Shown piece after piece: positions 26,452 to 37,036 of a stretch of DNA of 64,000 nucleotides. Position 1 is the stretch's first letter. Every line of letters begins with the position of its first letter. A model generated the notes under the pieces. It saw nothing but the letters and a program-made list of their open reading frames with translations, was not told the origin of the DNA and searched no databases. The stretch spans positions 620,001-684,000 of the forward strand of contig CAVTMP010000004.1 in assembly GCA_963735885.1 (NCBI GenBank), read 5' to 3'. A program made the position numbers and the translations under genes. This DNA comes from JBBSBL01 sp963735885 (lineage in GTDB: Bacteria; Actinomycetota; Thermoleophilia; Solirubrobacterales; Solirubrobacteraceae).

Positions 26452-28167
26452 ATGCGGGAACTGGATCGAGATCCCTCCCCCTCCCCCCTTGCGCGCGCCC
26501 ACCGCGGCGTCGGCGATGCGCGCCCGCGGGCCACGGCGATCCTCGGCGCGGGACGCCTGGGCCGCGCGCTCGCCGCGGCGCTCCGGGCGGCCGGCCGCGA
26601 GGTGCGAGGCCCACTGGGCCGCGGGGCGGACCCCGCCGACGCCGAGGTGGTGCTCCTCTGCGTGCCCGACGCCGAGATCGCCGCGGGCGCCGCGGCGGTG
26701 GGCCCGGGACCCCTGGTCGGCCACTGCTCAGGGGTGACGGGCCTCGACGTCCTCGGCGCACGCGAGGGGTTCTCCCTGCACCCGCTCATGACCGTCACCG
26801 ACGACGGCGCGGACTTCGCCGGCGCGGGGTGCGCCGTCGACGGGACCTCCCCCGCGTCCCGCGCCGCGGCGCGCGACCTCGCGCTCGCCCTGGGGATGCG
26901 GCCCGTCGCGCTCGCGCCCGCGGACCGACCCGCGTACCACGCCGCCGCCTCGGTGGCCTCGAACTTCCTCGTCACGCTCGAGGCCGCGGCGGAGCGCCTG
27001 GCCGCGACCGCCGGGCTGGAGCGGGCGGACCTCGTCCCCCTCGTCCGCGCCACGGTGGACAACTGGGCGCGGCTCGGCGGAGAGCGGGCGCTCACCGGGC
27101 CGCTCGCGCGCGGCGACGAGGCCACGGTGACCCGGCAGCGCGCCGCCGTCGCCGAGCGGGCCCCGGACCTGCTGGCGGTGTTCGACGCCCTGGCCGGGGC
27201 GACGCGGGCGCTCGCGCGGGCTCACGACCCCGGCATGAGGACCGTGCGGACCGTGGCGGCGCTGCGCGAGGCGCTGGCGCCCGCCCGCGCCGCGGGCCGC
27301 ACGATCGGCCTCGTGCCGACGATGGGCGCGTTCCACGCGGGACACCGCGCGCTCATGCGCGCCGCCCGCGAGCGCTGCGACGTCGTCGTCGTCTCGCTCT
27401 TCGTCAACCCGACCCAGTTCGGTCCCGGCGAGGATCTCGCCGCCTATCCGCGCGACGAGCGCCGGGACGCGGCGATCGCCGCCGACGAGGGCGTCGACGT
27501 CCTCTTCGCCCCCACGGCCGCCGAGGTCTACCCCCGCGGCTGTGCCACGACGGTGCGCGTCCGCGGGCCGCTGACCGAGACCCTCGAGGGCGCCGCGCGC
27601 GGCGCCGACCACTTCGACGGCGTCACCACGGTGGTGGCCAAGCTGTTCGCGATGGCGGAGCCCGACGTCGCCTTCTTCGGCGCGAAGGACGCCCAGCAGG
27701 CGCTCGTCGTGCGCCGGATGACCGCCGACCTCGACCTCGGCGTCGAGATCGACGTGCGCCCCACGGTCCGCGAGCCCGACGGCCTCGCCGCCTCCTCGCG
27801 CAACGCCTACCTCGACTCCGAGGACCGCGCCCGCGCCGTGGCCCTCCGCCGCGGCCTCGAGGCGGCGCGCGCCGCGATCGGCGACGGCGAGCGCGACCCG
27901 TCGCGCATCGCCGCGAGCGCCCGGGCCGCGATGGCGGAGCACGACGTCACCCCCGAGTACCTCGCGATCGTCTCGCCCGACGACCTCGCCCCCGTGGAGC
28001 GCGTCGACGGGGAGGTGCTCGTCGCCATGGCCGCCCGAGTCGGATCGGCCCGGCTCATCGACAACGACCGCATCGACCCCGCCGACCCCGAGCTTGCCCC
28101 GTCCCGACCCGTCGACCGCGAGGCGGCGACCCAGAGATCCATCTCGGGCGTCGACCCCGCACGCTGA
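26452..28167 (+). CDS. panC: Rossmann-like DUF2520 protein fused to pantoate-beta-alanine ligase (PanC)
   Basis: A 571-residue fusion. Residues about 27 to 260 are a Rossmann domain (AILGAGRLGRALAAAL) followed by a helical DUF2520-type domain (SLHPLMTV, AAASVASNFLVTL), related to the ketopantoate-reductase/6PGDH-like superfamily. PanC starts at Met262 (base 27235). It has the HIGH-like PTMGAFHAGHRAL, VNPTQFGPGEDL, FFGAKDAQQ and SSRNAYLD motifs and joins pantoate to beta-alanine using ATP. No stop separates the domains. panB follows 14 bp downstream, so the unit holds the first and last steps of pantothenate synthesis. The DUF2520 half is a candidate for the missing ketopantoate reduction. ATG 26452 is the first good start after the promoter. 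Confidence 0.88.
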   Translation: MRELDRDPSPSPLARAHRGVGDARPRATAILGAGRLGRALAAALRAAGREVRGPLGRGADPADAEVVLLCVPDAEIAAGAAAVGPGPLVGHCSGVTGLDVLGAREGFSLHPLMTVTDDGADFAGAGCAVDGTSPASRAAARDLALALGMRPVALAPADRPAYHAAASVASNFLVTLEAAAERLAATAGLERADLVPLVRATVDNWARLGGERALTGPLARGDEATVTRQRAAVAERAPDLLAVFDALAGATRALARAHDPGMRTVRTVAALREALAPARAAGRTIGLVPTMGAFHAGHRALMRAARERCDVVVVSLFVNPTQFGPGEDLAAYPRDERRDAAIAADEGVDVLFAPTAAEVYPRGCATTVRVRGPLTETLEGAARGADHFDGVTTVVAKLFAMAEPDVAFFGAKDAQQALVVRRMTADLDLGVEIDVRPTVREPDGLAASSRNAYLDSEDRARAVALRRGLEAARAAIGDGERDPSRIAASARAAMAEHDVTPEYLAIVSPDDLAPVERVDGEVLVAMAARVGSARLIDNDRIDPADPELAPSRPVDREAATQRSISGVDPAR

Positions 28168-28169
28168 CC

Positions 28170-28176
28170 AGAGGAG
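28170..28176 (+). promoter_or_regulatory. Shine-Dalgarno site for panB
   Basis: AGAGGAG lies 5 nt before ATG 28182, a strong site. It contrasts with the many leaderless starts in this window and fits an internal operon gene. Confidence 0.6.
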
Positions 28177-28181
28177 AACCC

Positions 28182-29063
28182 ATGTCCACCGTCCCGCAGG
28201 TCGTCTCCGCGCCGCCCGAGCGGCTCCCGATGACCCTCCCCCGCCTCGCCGAGCAGCGCGCCAACGGCGAGCCGATCGTCATGGTCACCGCCTACGACCA
28301 CCCCTCGGCTCGTGCGGCCGAGGCCGCGGGCGTCGACCTCGTGCTGGTCGGCGACTCCGCCGCGATGGTCGTGCTCGGCCACGACAGCACCATCCCGGTG
28401 TCCACCGACGAGATGCTCATGCTCGCCGCCGCGGCGCGCCGTGGCCTGCGGACGCCGCTGCTCGTCGGCGACCTGCCGTTCGGCTCCTACGAGGCCTCCG
28501 ACGAGCAGGCGGTGGCGACCGCCCAGCGCTTCGTCAAGGAGGCCGGATGCGACGCCGTCAAGCTCGAGGGCGGGGGTTCGTCGGTGCAGCGGGCCCGCGC
28601 GATCGTCGCCGCCGGCATCCCGGTCATGGGCCACGTCGGGCTCACCCCGCAGACCGCGACCGCGCTCGGCGGCTACCGCGCCCAGGGCCGGACGGCGGAG
28701 CGCGCGCTCGAGGTGGCCCGCGACGCCGAGGCCCTCCAGGCCGCGGGCTGCTTCGCGATCGTGTTCGAGGCGATCCCCGCCCCGGTCAGCGCGGTCCTCA
28801 TGGATCGGATGGAGATCCCCGTGATCGGCATCGGCGCCGGGCCGGCGACCGACGGCCAGGTCCTGGTCTTCCACGACCTCCTCGGCATCCGCGAGGGGGT
28901 CGGCGCCCGCTTCGTCAAGCGCTACGACGACCTGCAGGACCGCATGGTCGCGGGCGTGACCGAGTACGCCGACGACGTGCGCCGGCGCCGCTACCCCGGC
29001 CCGGAGCACACGTACTCGATCGATCCGGACGAGCTGGCGAGCTTCCGGGCGGCGCTGGGCTGA
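28182..29063 (+). CDS. panB: 3-methyl-2-oxobutanoate hydroxymethyltransferase (ketopantoate hydroxymethyltransferase)
   Basis: A 293-residue PanB. It has MVTAYDHPSARAAE, the metal-binding VGDSAAMVVLGH, VKLEGG and GHVGLTPQT, then FEAIPAPVSAVL with the catalytic Glu and VIGIGAGPATDGQVLVFHD. It adds a hydroxymethyl group from 5,10-methylene-THF to 2-ketoisovalerate to give ketopantoate, the precursor of pantoate. It is coupled to the upstream DUF2520-PanC fusion by a 14-bp gap and a good Shine-Dalgarno site. Length is usual for the family. A strong hairpin follows the stop. Confidence 0.95.
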   Translation: MSTVPQVVSAPPERLPMTLPRLAEQRANGEPIVMVTAYDHPSARAAEAAGVDLVLVGDSAAMVVLGHDSTIPVSTDEMLMLAAAARRGLRTPLLVGDLPFGSYEASDEQAVATAQRFVKEAGCDAVKLEGGGSSVQRARAIVAAGIPVMGHVGLTPQTATALGGYRAQGRTAERALEVARDAEALQAAGCFAIVFEAIPAPVSAVLMDRMEIPVIGIGAGPATDGQVLVFHDLLGIREGVGARFVKRYDDLQDRMVAGVTEYADDVRRRRYPGPEHTYSIDPDELASFRAALG

Positions 29064-29065
29064 GG

Positions 29066-29099
29066 GTCCCGCGAGCCCCGTGCACGGGGGTCGCGGGAC
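29066..29099 (+). terminator. Hairpin after panB
   Basis: GTCCCGCGA (29066 to 29074) pairs with TCGCGGGAC (29091 to 29099), and an inner CCCCGTGCACGGGG folds on itself. It is a very GC-rich nested stem directly after the panB stop, without a T-run, as is common in high-GC genomes. Confidence 0.55.
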
Positions 29100-29112
29100 G
29101 GTCATGTCGGGC

Positions 29113-29146
29113 GCGGAGCGCGGGCACTAGACTGCCCGCGCTCCGC
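29113..29146. promoter_or_regulatory. 14-bp perfect inverted repeat enclosing the -10 box of the DUF47-PiT operon
   Basis: GCGGAGCGCGGGCA (29113 to 29126) is repeated in reverse complement at 29133 to 29146, separated by CTAGAC. A TAGACT -10 box (29128 to 29133) sits at the centre, so a protein bound to the palindrome, or a hairpin, would cover the promoter. The GTG start is about 20 nt downstream at 29167. It could instead be a second terminator hairpin for panB. Confidence 0.45.
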
Positions 29147-29166
29147 CTTCACATCGCGTTCACGCC

Positions 29167-29811
29167 GTGGACGCCACCCGGATCGGACCCGTGCCGCGCC
29201 TCTCCCTCGTTCCCAAGGACCGCGAGTTCTTCACCCTCTTCGAGGCCGCGGGGACGAACCTCCGGCGCGCGGCCGAGCTGCTGGAGGAGATGCTGCGGCA
29301 CTGGCCCGACCGCGCGGAGCTGGCGCACGACATCCTCGTCTGCAAGCAGGAGGGTGAGCGCATCACCCGGGACGTCATCCTGCGACTCAACGAGTCCTTC
29401 GTGACCCCGATCGACCGAGAGGACATCTATGCCCTCGCCGGGGCGCTCGACGACGTCGTCGACCACATCGAGGAGGCGGCGGACTTCCTCGGCCTCTACA
29501 AGATCGAGGCGCCGATGGTCCAGGCCCAGCGCCAGGCCGAGATCCTGGTCGCGGCCACGGGCGAGATCGCCGAGGCGATGCCGAAGCTGCGCTCCTTCAA
29601 GGACATCTCCCGCGAGGTCCACGAGATCAGCCGGCTCGAGAACGACGGCGACCGGGTCGTCCGCGAGGCGACGGCGTCGCTGTTCGACAACGGCGTCGAT
29701 CCCATGGTCGTGATCCGCTGGAAGGACGTGTTCGGCGGGCTCGAGGCGGCGATCGACGCCTGCGAGCACGCGGCCAACGCACTCGAGAGCATCGTGATCA
29801 AGAACCGGTGA
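29167..29811 (+). CDS. DUF47 (PhoU-like) phosphate transport accessory protein
   Basis: A 214-residue, all-helical protein of the DUF47/PhoU-like family (TIGR00153 type). Recognisable segments are FFTLFEAAGTNL, ALAGALDDVVDHIEEAADFLGLY and RLENDGDRVVREA near the C-terminal third. Its acidic E/D-rich helices are thought to bind metal. Proteins of this family sit next to PiT transporters and are believed to regulate them. Here it overlaps the transporter gene by GTGA, so the two should be translated together. GTG 29167 is the start. An inverted repeat with a -10 box lies just upstream. Confidence 0.9.
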   Translation: MDATRIGPVPRLSLVPKDREFFTLFEAAGTNLRRAAELLEEMLRHWPDRAELAHDILVCKQEGERITRDVILRLNESFVTPIDREDIYALAGALDDVVDHIEEAADFLGLYKIEAPMVQAQRQAEILVAATGEIAEAMPKLRSFKDISREVHEISRLENDGDRVVREATASLFDNGVDPMVVIRWKDVFGGLEAAIDACEHAANALESIVIKNR

Positions 29812-30914
29812 GCGGCGACCTGACCATCGCCATCGTCGTGGCGACGGCCCTGGCCTTCGACTTCACCAACGGATTCCACGACACCGCGAACGTCGTGGCG
29901 ACCTCGGTCTCCACGCGGGCGCTGCCGCCGCGGGTCGCGGTGGCGCTGGCCGCGCTGCTGAACTTCGTCGGGGCCTTCCTCTCCCTCGCGGTCGCGGCGA
30001 CGATCGCGAAGGACATCGTCGACCAGGGCGCGATCACGCCGACCGTCGTGTTCGCCGGCCTCGTCGGCGCGATCGCCTGGAACCTCCTCACCTGGTACTT
30101 CGGCCTCCCTTCCAGCAGCTCGCACGCGCTGATCGGCGGTGTCGTCGGCGCGACGTTCGTCGCCGCCGGCACCGGCGCGATCGACGGGGCCGGGATCGTG
30201 GGCAAGGTCGTCGTGCCGGCCATCGTCGCGCCGATCCTCGCGTTCGCGGTGGCCGGAGTCTCGATCCTGGTCGCCTACCGCCTCGTCGCCCGGCTGCGGC
30301 CCGGTCCGGTGGGGCGCGGGTTCCGGCTGGGCCAACTCGGGTCGGGCGGGCTGCTGGCCCTCGCCCACGGCACGAACGACGCCCAGAAGACGATGGGGGT
30401 GATCACCCTCGCGCTCATCGCCAACGGCGACCTGCCGAAGGACGCGAGCGTGCCGACCTGGGTCATCGCCGGCTCCGCGACGGCCATCGCGCTCGGCACC
30501 TACATGGGGGGCTGGCGAATCATCCGGACGATGGGCACCCGGATCATCAAGATGGACCCCGCGCAGGGCTTCTCGGCGCAGGGGGGCGGGGCCGCGACCA
30601 TCCTCGTGGCGACCCACTTCGGGTACCCGCTCTCGACCACGCACACGATCTCGGGCGCCGTGATGGGATCCGGGGCCGCGAAGCGCCTCTCCGCGGTGCG
30701 CTGGGGCGTCGCCGGCAACATCGTGGTCGCGTGGGTGCTCACCCTGCCCGCCGCCGCCGCAGTCGGCGCGCTGACCTACCTGCTCACCGACCTCTTCCCC
30801 GCGGGCGCGGCCGGGCCGGTCATCGTCTCGACGCTGATGCTGGCGGTCGCCGGCGTGCTCCTCGCCCGCCGGGCCCGGCAGGCGCCCGCCGCCCCGCTCC
30901 CGGAGAGCCCGTGA
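29808..30914 (+). CDS. pit: PiT-family inorganic phosphate transporter
   Basis: A 368-residue membrane protein with about 10 helices and the two inverted signature repeats of PiT carriers. The N-terminal one is FDFTNGFHDTANVVATSVSTR with GLPSSSSHALIGG; the C-terminal one is LAHGTNDAQKTMGV with GYPLSTTHTISGAVMGSG. It imports metal-phosphate by proton or sodium symport. GTG 29808 overlaps the DUF47 stop by 4 bp. A small membrane protein gene overlaps its own stop by 4 bp, forming a three-gene phosphate operon. Confidence 0.94.
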   Translation: MSGDLTIAIVVATALAFDFTNGFHDTANVVATSVSTRALPPRVAVALAALLNFVGAFLSLAVAATIAKDIVDQGAITPTVVFAGLVGAIAWNLLTWYFGLPSSSSHALIGGVVGATFVAAGTGAIDGAGIVGKVVVPAIVAPILAFAVAGVSILVAYRLVARLRPGPVGRGFRLGQLGSGGLLALAHGTNDAQKTMGVITLALIANGDLPKDASVPTWVIAGSATAIALGTYMGGWRIIRTMGTRIIKMDPAQGFSAQGGGAATILVATHFGYPLSTTHTISGAVMGSGAAKRLSAVRWGVAGNIVVAWVLTLPAAAAVGALTYLLTDLFPAGAAGPVIVSTLMLAVAGVLLARRARQAPAAPLPESP

Positions 30915-31150
30915 GCACCACGATCGTGGACTGGCCCGCCCTGGGCAAGGTGGTGCTGTACGCGCTGGCGGGCGGCATCGGGCTGACGCTGGCGTTCTCG
31001 CTCGCGCTCCACGGCGCCGTGCGCTCGGGGGACCGGCATCGCGACGGCCGCGCCGCGGGCCGCGCGGCCTACGCGGTGCTCGCGGTCGCCGGCACGGTGG
31101 CGTGCGTGGGGGCGGTCGTCCTCGGCCTCCAGGTGATGCTCGACAAGTAG
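30911..31150 (+). CDS. Small two-helix membrane protein in the phosphate operon
   Basis: A 79-residue protein with one hydrophobic segment near residues 10 to 30 (KVVLYALAGGIGLTLAFSLAL) and a second near 52 to 72 (AYAVLAVAGTVACVGAVVLGLQV), joined by an Arg/Asp/Gly-rich loop. Its GTG at 30911 overlaps the pit stop by 4 bp, so it is very likely translated from the same mRNA. I do not recognise a family. Position suggests a partner or regulator of the PiT carrier, which is inference. Confidence 0.7.
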   Translation: MSTTIVDWPALGKVVLYALAGGIGLTLAFSLALHGAVRSGDRHRDGRAAGRAAYAVLAVAGTVACVGAVVLGLQVMLDK

Positions 31151-31175
31151 GGCCGGCCGGAGCCCTCAGCCGGCC
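31151..31175. terminator. Stem-loop between convergent genes
   Basis: GGCCGGC (31151 to 31157) pairs with GCCGGCC (31169 to 31175) around an 11-nt loop. It directly follows the small membrane protein gene and overlaps the last codons of the convergent acyltransferase gene. No T-run. Confidence 0.35.
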
Positions 31176-31765
31176 GCGGCCGCGTAGGTGACCTCGCCGA
31201 CGACCTTCGCCGGCGCGCCCGCGGCGATCGAGAACGCGGGGACGTCGCGCGTCACGACGCTGTTGGCGCCGATCACCGCCCGCCTGCCGATCGTCACGCC
31301 GCTCGTCACGACGACGTTCGCCCCGCACCAGACGTTGTCCCCGACGCGCGTCGGGCCCTTCGTCGTGAAGCCCTGCCACGGCACCGGCGTGTCGGGATCG
31401 TCGAAGCGGTGGTTCCCGTCGGTCACGAAGCAGCCGTTGGCGAACATGCAGTGCGCCCCGATCTCCACCCGCTCGACCGCGGCGACCATGACCCCGAGGT
31501 TGAGGAAGCTGCCGGCGCCGATGGAGATGCGCGCGGCGCCCGGCCCCGTGATCCACACTCCGGGCTCGAGCAGGACCCCCTCCCCGAGCTCGAGACGTCC
31601 CTCGTCGAGCATCTCGAGCACGTTGCCCTGGATCGGCCAGCGGACGAACGCGCCGCGGCGCATCGCGTGCCAGTGGATGCGCGCACGGTTCCACGGCCGC
31701 GCGTTGCGCTCGTAGAAGCGCCACTTCCGGGCCCAGAGGAGCGCCTGGGCGGGGAGCTCGGTCAT
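31166..31765 (-). CDS. Left-handed beta-helix (hexapeptide-repeat) acyltransferase
   Basis: A 199-residue acyltransferase. After an N-terminal helical region (to about residue 50) come imperfect hexapeptide repeats ending in ISIGAGSFLNLGVMVAAVERVEIGAHCMFANGCFV, IGRRAVIGANSVV and AGAPAKVV. A loop with GNHRFDDPDTPVPWQG and VWCGANVVV matches CatB/maltose-acetyltransferase-type enzymes; the His in the GNH motif is the likely catalytic base. It would transfer an acetyl or similar group from acyl-CoA to a sugar or lipid. It lies outside the main glycan locus, and the acceptor is unknown. Confidence 0.85.
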   Translation of the reverse strand: MTELPAQALLWARKWRFYERNARPWNRARIHWHAMRRGAFVRWPIQGNVLEMLDEGRLELGEGVLLEPGVWITGPGAARISIGAGSFLNLGVMVAAVERVEIGAHCMFANGCFVTDGNHRFDDPDTPVPWQGFTTKGPTRVGDNVWCGANVVVTSGVTIGRRAVIGANSVVTRDVPAFSIAAGAPAKVVGEVTYAAAAG

Positions 31766-31841
31766 CGCGACCGGGCAGCCTCCCGCAGCGTCACCGCGAA
31801 CGCGCGGAGCCGCGCCGGACCTCTCGTACCGGGCGGGACCG

Positions 31842-32018
31842 TCAGCGCTTGCCGCGCGCCGGCCGGCCGGGCTTGCGCGGCTTGGGCTGGTAGCGCTTGC
31901 GCTCGGCGTCGGTCATCTTGCGGATCACCAGCGACCCGTCGTCCACCTGCTGGCGGATCTGCTCCTGCCGCTCGTCGCGGCGCTCCTGCTCGCGCTCTTG
32001 GCGTGACTTGATCGTCAT
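31842..32018 (-). CDS. Small highly charged hypothetical protein (58 aa)
   Basis: Fifty-eight residues beginning MTIKSRQEREQERRDERQEQ, then IRQQVDDGSLVIRKMTDAERKRY and a Lys/Arg/Pro-rich tail. The N-terminal half should form a long charged helix; the tail is basic and may touch nucleic acid. A GAGG element 5 nt before the ATG supports the start. It sits in a cluster of small genes on the same strand. Regular amino-acid composition and the ribosome site argue for a real gene, but no family is recognised. Confidence 0.6.
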   Translation of the reverse strand: MTIKSRQEREQERRDERQEQIRQQVDDGSLVIRKMTDAERKRYQPKPRKPGRPARGKR

Positions 32019-32119
32019 GTCATCCTCGCTGACCGTGGCCCCGAGGAGCCCGCATTCCCGTCAAGGATAGCCGACGGCGCGGCGGCGGCGGCCGGTTCGC
32101 GCGGCGTGACGGGCGAGCG

Positions 32120-32335
32120 TCAGCCCGCGCCGGAGCCGCCGTCCGCCTCCGCCTCCGCCGCCTCGGCCCGGCGAAGACGGTCCGCGGCCTGCGCGCTGAC
32201 GCGCTCGAGCTCGCGGAGCTTGGCCGCGCTCGTCGGTCGATCGCCGTAGGACCGCGCCCGGTACAGGGCGAGCCGCTCCCGGCGGTAGCGGGCCTCGGCC
32301 CGCAGATCGTCGACCCGCTCGGCCGAGGTCGTCAT
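32120..32335 (-). CDS. Small helical hypothetical protein (71 aa)
   Basis: A 71-residue protein rich in Arg, Ala and Glu with a heptad-like pattern (AERVDDLRAEARYRRERLALYRARSYGD, then LRELERVSAQAADRLRRAEAAEAEAD), suggesting two helices or a short coiled coil. Its ATG (32335) forms an ATGA 4-bp overlap with the stop of the upstream gene, so the two are coupled. The function is unknown. Confidence 0.6.
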   Translation of the reverse strand: MTTSAERVDDLRAEARYRRERLALYRARSYGDRPTSAAKLRELERVSAQAADRLRRAEAAEAEADGGSGAG

Positions 32336-32661
32336 GACGCGAACTCGGTGATCTCGTAGACGCGGTGGTCCACGAGCAGGCTGGTGGGCGCCGCCTCCGC
32401 GCCGGGCGCGCCGCAGCAGATCACGTACGGGCGACCGTGGCCGAGGTCGAGGATGGCCAGCACGAGGTCCCCGGACACGGGATCGGGCTTGCCGACCTCC
32501 GACTCGCAATCCACGGCGGAGCGCCGCGTGTAGAGCTTGTGGATCCGCCGCTGGCGCGGTGGCCGCCCCTGCTCGGCGCCGACGGCCTCGCGGATCGCGG
32601 CGTAGGCCTTCTCGTCTCCGCCGGAGACGCCCTCCGGCCGCGGGACGAAGAAGTCGGTCAC
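32332..32661 (-). CDS. Hypothetical protein (109 aa)
   Basis: A 109-residue protein starting at GTG with TDFFVPRPEGVSGG. The C-terminal half is beta-rich (DLVLAILDLGHGRPYVICCGAPG, LLVDHRVYEITEF). There is one Cys pair (ICCG) and a lone Cys earlier (VDCES), which might bind metal or pair. A TACGCT box ends 6 nt before the GTG, implying a leaderless transcript. It is coupled to the 71-residue gene downstream. I do not recognise a family. Confidence 0.65.
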   Translation of the reverse strand: MTDFFVPRPEGVSGGDEKAYAAIREAVGAEQGRPPRQRRIHKLYTRRSAVDCESEVGKPDPVSGDLVLAILDLGHGRPYVICCGAPGAEAAPTSLLVDHRVYEITEFAS

Positions 32662-32667
32662 CGCACC

Positions 32668-32673
32668 AGCGTA
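32668..32673 (-). promoter_or_regulatory. -10 box for the 109-aa gene
   Basis: TACGCT on the minus strand ends 6 nt before GTG 32661, predicting a leaderless transcript. Confidence 0.4.
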
Positions 32674-32719
32674 GCGCTCCCGTGACGGACCGCCGGCCCG
32701 CGTCCCCGGGCCGGCCTGC

Positions 32720-32725
32720 TAGCGT
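32720..32725 (+). promoter_or_regulatory. -10 box and long leader of the DEAD-box helicase gene
   Basis: TAGCGT at 32720 would start transcription near 32732, leaving a leader of about 124 nt. A small hairpin CGGGT-GGC-ACCCG (32734 to 32746) lies at its 5' end and AAGGAG (32841 to 32846) lies 9 nt before ATG 32856. Long leaders are common on cold-inducible helicase genes; that link is inference. Confidence 0.35.
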
Positions 32726-32855
32726 GCGCGCCACGGGTGGCACCCGCCGCCCCGAGGTTCTTGTCTCTGGATGCGCTCCACGCGCGGCTCGGGTCAGTCG
32801 AATCTCCCGAATCGCACGCGGTCCTCCCACGGGCCGCCGGAAGGAGCAGCACCCC

Positions 32856-34073
32856 ATGTCCCGCCCCACCTTCGCCGAGCTCGGCGTGTCGTCCGCGGTC
32901 GCGGACGCGCTCGCCACGCGCGGCATCACCACCCCCTTCGAGGTCCAGTCGCTCGTCATCGGCGACGTGCTGGCCGGTCGCGACGTCCACGTGAAGTCGC
33001 CCACCGGATCCGGCAAGACCCTCGCGTTCATGGCGCCGATCGCCGATCGCATCGAGGCCACCGACCCGCGGCCCTCGGCCCTCGTCGTCACCCCGACCCG
33101 CGAGCTGGCCGGTCAGATCGTGGAGGAGGCGCGCGGCCTCTGCCACGCCCGCGCCCTCTCGATCGCCGCCGTGTACGGCGGCGTGGGCTTCGAGAAGCAG
33201 ACGCGCCTCGCGCGCCGCTCGCACGTGCTCGTCGCCACGCCCGGACGGCTGCTCGACCTCATGGAGCGCGGCGCGATCTCGCTGCGCGACGTCCGCCTGC
33301 TCGTCCTCGACGAGGCCGACCGGATGCTCGACATGGGCTTCCGCCCGGCGGTGGATCGCATCGTGCGCGCCACGCCCGAGGATCGTCAGACGCTGTTCTT
33401 CTCCGCCACGCTCGACGGCGAGGCCGCGAGGATCGCGCACGCCTACACGCGCGACGCCCGTCGCCACGAGCACCGGGCGACCCCCGAGCAGCGCGGCGAC
33501 GTCGAGCACCGCTTCGTGCGCGTGGCCCACGAGGACAAGGTCGACGCCCTGCTCAGCCGGGTGGGCGACCCCGCCGGGCGCACGCTGGTGTTCGTCCGGA
33601 CCAAGCGCGGCGCCGACCGGCTCGCCAAGCGCCTCGGCCAGCGCGGCGTGGACGCGGCCGCGATCCACGGCAACCGCAGCCAGGGCCAGCGCGAGCGCGC
33701 CCTCGCCCGCTTCCGCTCCGGTGAGCTCCGCACGCTGGTGGCCACCGACGTGGCCGCGCGCGGGATCGACGTCGCGGACATCGCGCACGTGATCAACTTC
33801 GACGCGCCGCCCGACCGCGAGGGCTACGTGCACCGGATCGGCCGCACCGGGCGGGCGGGGCGAACCGGCGTCGGGACGACCTTCGTGCTGGGAGACCAGG
33901 CGCGGGACACCCGCGCCATCGCCCACGCCCTGCGCCTGCACGACGAGTTCGCCCGGGCCGGGTTCGGCGAGGAGGCCGCCCCCGGCCCGGGACGGGACGC
34001 CCGACGCGGCGCCCCGCGGCGCGGGCACTCCGGCCGCCGCCCGCGTGCCGGAGCGGGCGCGGGAGGGCGGTAG
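32856..34073 (+). CDS. DEAD-box ATP-dependent RNA helicase
   Basis: A 405-residue SF2 helicase with motifs in order: Q motif (FAELGVSSAVADAL.. PFEVQ), I SPTGSGKT, Ia PTRELAGQ, II DEAD (VLDEADRMLDMGF), III FFSAT, IV VFVRTKRGAD, V ATDVAARGIDV and VI YVHRIGRTGRAG. It unwinds RNA duplexes in ribosome assembly or mRNA decay. The C-terminus is a short Arg/Gly/Pro-rich tail (DARRGAPRRGHSGRRP), common in bacterial RhlE/CsdA-like proteins. It is convergent with uvrA, whose stop lies 4 bp beyond. Confidence 0.95.
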   Translation: MSRPTFAELGVSSAVADALATRGITTPFEVQSLVIGDVLAGRDVHVKSPTGSGKTLAFMAPIADRIEATDPRPSALVVTPTRELAGQIVEEARGLCHARALSIAAVYGGVGFEKQTRLARRSHVLVATPGRLLDLMERGAISLRDVRLLVLDEADRMLDMGFRPAVDRIVRATPEDRQTLFFSATLDGEAARIAHAYTRDARRHEHRATPEQRGDVEHRFVRVAHEDKVDALLSRVGDPAGRTLVFVRTKRGADRLAKRLGQRGVDAAAIHGNRSQGQRERALARFRSGELRTLVATDVAARGIDVADIAHVINFDAPPDREGYVHRIGRTGRAGRTGVGTTFVLGDQARDTRAIAHALRLHDEFARAGFGEEAAPGPGRDARRGAPRRGHSGRRPRAGAGAGGR

Positions 34074-34077
34074 CGCC

Positions 34078-36948
<2,871 letters not shown>

Positions 36949-36956
36949 GGCCGTGC

Positions 36957-36962
36957 ATTCTA
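36957..36962 (-). promoter_or_regulatory. -10 box for uvrA
   Basis: TAGAAT on the minus strand ends 8 nt before ATG 36948. I see no LexA-type or SOS box overlapping it. Confidence 0.5.
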
Positions 36963-37023
36963 GGAGCCCGAACAGACGTTCCCCCCGGATACCGCGACGC
37001 CCGCCGGCGCGGCGCCGGTCCGG

Positions 37024-37029
37024 TAGAAC
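37024..37029 (+). promoter_or_regulatory. Possible -10 box for the alpha/beta hydrolase gene
   Basis: TAGAAC ends 7 nt before ATG 37037. It lacks the final T of TANNNT but has the same spacing as other leaderless starts here. Confidence 0.3.
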
Positions 37030-37036
37030 CCGACCG

